Source: Streptomyces spinoverrucosus
Lineage (GTDB): Bacteria; Actinomycetota; Actinomycetes; Streptomycetales; Streptomycetaceae
Length of the DNA: 64,000 nucleotides
Assembly: GCF_015712165.1 (NCBI RefSeq)
Contig: NZ_JADPZX010000001.1
Coordinates: 4,533,501 to 4,597,500 of the forward strand
Direction of reading: 5' to 3'
This document shows positions 62,202 through 64,000 of the stretch, piece after piece (the stretch's first letter is position 1; every line of letters begins with the position of its first letter). The position numbers and the translations under genes were made by a program. The notes under the pieces were generated by a model. The model saw only the letters and a list, made by a program, of their open reading frames with translations. It ran no database searches and was not told the DNA's origin.

Positions 62202-63485
62202 TTACGCGTCCGCCGGCACCGGCTCCGCAGCCCCGCCGCGCGTCACAACCCGGCTCCGCGCCGACCACGGCCGGTCCTGCGCCTCGGTCAGCCGCCGCCC
62301 CAGCCGCAGGGCGAGGACGCTGATCCCCAACGAGAACAGCAGGAACGTCACGATGTACGGCGCGTGCAGCGAGGCCCCCATGGGCCCGCCCACCGCCGGC
62401 CCGACGGCCAGCGCCAGCTGCTTCACCAGCGCGAAGGCGGAGTTGTACTGCCCCGCCATCCCACTGGGCGCGAGATCCGCGACCAGCGGCGCCACGGTGG
62501 GCGACAACATCGCCTCACCCAGCCCGAACAGCGCGTACGTCGAGATGAAGGCGGCCGTCGCCATCTCCTGACTGCCGTGCCCCAGCCCGGCGTACCCCGC
62601 CGCGACCCAGGCCACCGCCCAGATCAGCCCGACAGCGGCGATCACGCGCGACCGCCGACGCCGCTCGACGAACCTCAGCACCAGGAACTGCGCCACGACG
62701 ATCATCGCCGTGTTGGCGGCCAGCGCCGTCCCCAGCGCGGACGTGGAGATCCCGGCAGCCTCGACGCCGTACGCGCTGAGCCCCGACTCGAACTGCCCGT
62801 AGCAGGCGAAGAACAGCACGAACCCGAGCACACACAGCTGCACCATCGCCCGGTTCCCCAGCAACTGCTTCCAGCTGCCCTTGGCGGACGCCGCCGGCGC
62901 ATCCCCGATCCGCGGAGAGCGCGGCATCCGCACGGTCACCATCACCACGACCAGCAGCAGGAACATCGCCGCCTCGATCGCGAACAGCAGCGTGAACGAC
63001 GACACCCGGGTCGCGTCCACGAGGTGGCCCCCGATGAGCCCGCCGACGCCGAGCCCCAGGTTCTGCAGAAAGAACTGCATCGCGAACGCCCGCGACCGGG
63101 TCTCCGCCGACGAGCAGTCCACGATCATCGTCGCCAGCGCCGGCTGCATCACGGCCTGCCCGGCACCCAGCGCCGCCGCCGACAGCAGTACGGCGGTCGC
63201 GTTGCCCGCGAGCCCCAGGCTCAGCGCGCCGATCGCGGCGGTGACCAGGGCGGCGAGCAGCACCGGCAGCGGGCCGCGCCGGACGATGGCCCGCCCGGCG
63301 AACGGCAGCACGATCAGCGCGGCCACGGCGAAGACGGCGAGGACGAGCCCCGCCGTCATGGCTCCCAGCCCCCGCACCTGCGCCACATAGACGTACAGGT
63401 AGGGGACGGTGAAGCCGAGCCCGAAGGCGCTGAGTGCGTTACCCACGTGGATCCGGCGCATCGCTGCGCCCATCGCCCTGGTCAC
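62202..63485 (-). CDS. MFS transporter
   Basis: This is a 427-residue transporter with 12 predicted spans. RIHVGNALSAFGLGFTVPYL is the first, GRAIVRRGPLPVLLAALVTA is the A-like motif loop, and a cytoplasmic central loop lies near RMPRSPRIGDAPAASAKGSW. The pattern resembles drug-efflux MFS proteins. GTG 63485 (VTRAMGAAMRRIHVG) is chosen since AGAGGTG lies ahead, though longer TTG and GTG starts exist. It is divergent from a MarR gene across an operator-bearing region, so it is probably derepressed by an effector of that regulator. Confidence 0.9.
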   Translation of the reverse strand: MTRAMGAAMRRIHVGNALSAFGLGFTVPYLYVYVAQVRGLGAMTAGLVLAVFAVAALIVLPFAGRAIVRRGPLPVLLAALVTAAIGALSLGLAGNATAVLLSAAALGAGQAVMQPALATMIVDCSSAETRSRAFAMQFFLQNLGLGVGGLIGGHLVDATRVSSFTLLFAIEAAMFLLLVVVMVTVRMPRSPRIGDAPAASAKGSWKQLLGNRAMVQLCVLGFVLFFACYGQFESGLSAYGVEAAGISTSALGTALAANTAMIVVAQFLVLRFVERRRRSRVIAAVGLIWAVAWVAAGYAGLGHGSQEMATAAFISTYALFGLGEAMLSPTVAPLVADLAPSGMAGQYNSAFALVKQLALAVGPAVGGPMGASLHAPYIVTFLLFSLGISVLALRLGRRLTEAQDRPWSARSRVVTRGGAAEPVPADA

Positions 63486-63506
63486 GTTCACCTCTCTCAA
63501 GACCGT

Positions 63507-63554
63507 GAAGTCTTCAGGGGTTAGACCTGAAGACTTCGAAACTAAACTTCGAAG
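63507..63554. promoter_or_regulatory. Palindromic MarR operator between MFS and marR
   Basis: GAAGTCTTCAGG (63507-63518) is a perfect inverted repeat of 63526-63537 across a 7-base spacer. A second element, CTTCGAAG, is at 63547-63554. Both lie in an A/T-rich island between the divergent genes, the expected place for a MarR dimer to repress both. Confidence 0.8.
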
Positions 63555-63612
63555 CTAAAGAGTACATACAGAAGGACTTCAACGCCAACGGACCCCGTGC
63601 CATACTCGCCCC

Positions 63613-64000
63613 ATGGGCGACACCCCCGGCGTCACTGAGCCGACCCTCGAAGAACAGATCGCCGCCTACCAGCGCGAGTTCCAGGACCTCGACCCGCAGG
63701 TCGAGAAGATCGTCTCGGCGCTGTCCCGGCTGAACCGCCGTATGAACGTCGCCTACGGCCGCCAGACCGCCGCGCTGGGCATCAGCAACGCCGACTGGGA
63801 GGTCCTCAAGGCCCTCGTCCTCTCCGGCGCCCCGTATCGCATGGGCCCCAGCGACCTCGCCAAGCGGCTCGGCCTCACGCCGGCCGCGATGACCCACCGG
63901 ATCGACCGCATGGTCGCCGAGGGACTGGTGACCCGGGAGCGGGACGAGAGCAACCGCGTACGGGTGATCGTGGAGCTGACGTCGGAGGGCCGCGAGAAGT
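63613..64000 (+). CDS. MarR-family regulator, partial
   Basis: Reading from ATG 63613 (MGDTPGVTEPTLEEQ), 129 residues are visible and the window ends inside the gene. LAKRLGLTPAAMTHRIDRMV followed by AEGLVTRERDESNRVRVIVE is the MarR helix-turn-helix and beta wing. QIAAYQREFQDLDPQVEKIV starts the dimerisation helix. Located divergently from the MFS transporter with a palindromic operator between them, it is probably its repressor. The C-terminal dimerisation part is outside the window. Confidence 0.93.
   Translation, partial: MGDTPGVTEPTLEEQIAAYQREFQDLDPQVEKIVSALSRLNRRMNVAYGRQTAALGISNADWEVLKALVLSGAPYRMGPSDLAKRLGLTPAAMTHRIDRMVAEGLVTRERDESNRVRVIVELTSEGREK

Overview
The window is a piece of a Streptomyces (or very close actinomycete) chromosome. 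Nearly every reading frame stays open because the DNA is strongly GC-rich. The housekeeping order purM tail, DUF3073 gene, valine dehydrogenase, a 283-residue protein, then bldC followed by an HrpA-type helicase is the conserved Streptomyces core arrangement. BldC, SpoIIE-type phosphatases, a spore-associated TPR regulator and ECF sigma factors also fit a sporulating actinomycete. I cannot name the species.

Layout. 0-9 kb: core genes (purM, DUF3073, vdh, bldC, hrpA) with tRNA-Asp, tRNA-Phe and a second tRNA-Asp. 9-15 kb: a 1493-residue TPR-CHAT putative protease divergent from a small Cys/His protein and a membrane protein, a possible conflict or self-destruct module. 15-22 kb: tRNA-Glu, metallophosphoesterase, zincin-like metallopeptidase, lipoprotein, RGG-tailed DEAD-box helicase, amino-acid permease and tRNA-Lys. 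22.05-24.35 kb: a small integrated element bounded by a 46-bp direct repeat of the tRNA-Lys 3' half. It holds a ribbon-helix-helix/partner gene pair and no integrase. 24.4-27 kb: accessory remnants (methyltransferase, Cys-tailed glycine-rich-domain-like protein, a beheaded XRE regulator). 27-29.5 kb: ribA, a MarR regulator and a RibD-like protein with inverted domain order.

29.7-43.7 kb is the most interesting region. Two convergent operons encode an acyl-CoA-dehydrogenase-superfamily flavoprotein, a thioester-reductase-like SDR, a class III aminotransferase, a SRPBCC protein, a flavin reductase, a desaturase, a VlmB-like diiron protein, a DUF2156/VlmA-like aminoacyl transferase, a VlmO-like small membrane protein, a methyltransferase and an AarF/ABC1 kinase-like protein. 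A repeat-rich protein, an ECF sigma factor and an acyl carrier protein follow. The set suggests an azoxy (N-N bond) pathway. A carrier-bound acyl chain would be reduced and transaminated to an alkylamine, N-hydroxylated, O-serylated from seryl-tRNA, rearranged to a hydrazine and oxidised to the azoxy group. The assignment rests on gene content and remembered family features, not on a search.

43.9-64 kb returns to the core: initiator tRNA, a frameshifted transmembrane PP2C phosphatase, a c-di-AMP riboswitch ahead of an M23 peptidase, a PrsW-family protease, trmB, lhgO, the spore-associated regulator, an asparagine-synthetase-like protein with a degenerate PP-loop, an ECF sigma factor fused to a secreted NPCBM-like domain, a TetR regulator, a type II NADH dehydrogenase, a PAS-PP2C-ATPase protein, and an MFS transporter divergent from a MarR gene with a clear palindromic operator. 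Several loci carry recently expanded minisatellites: the ACAD-family gene, the AarF upstream region, the trmB upstream region and the NPCBM sigma factor.
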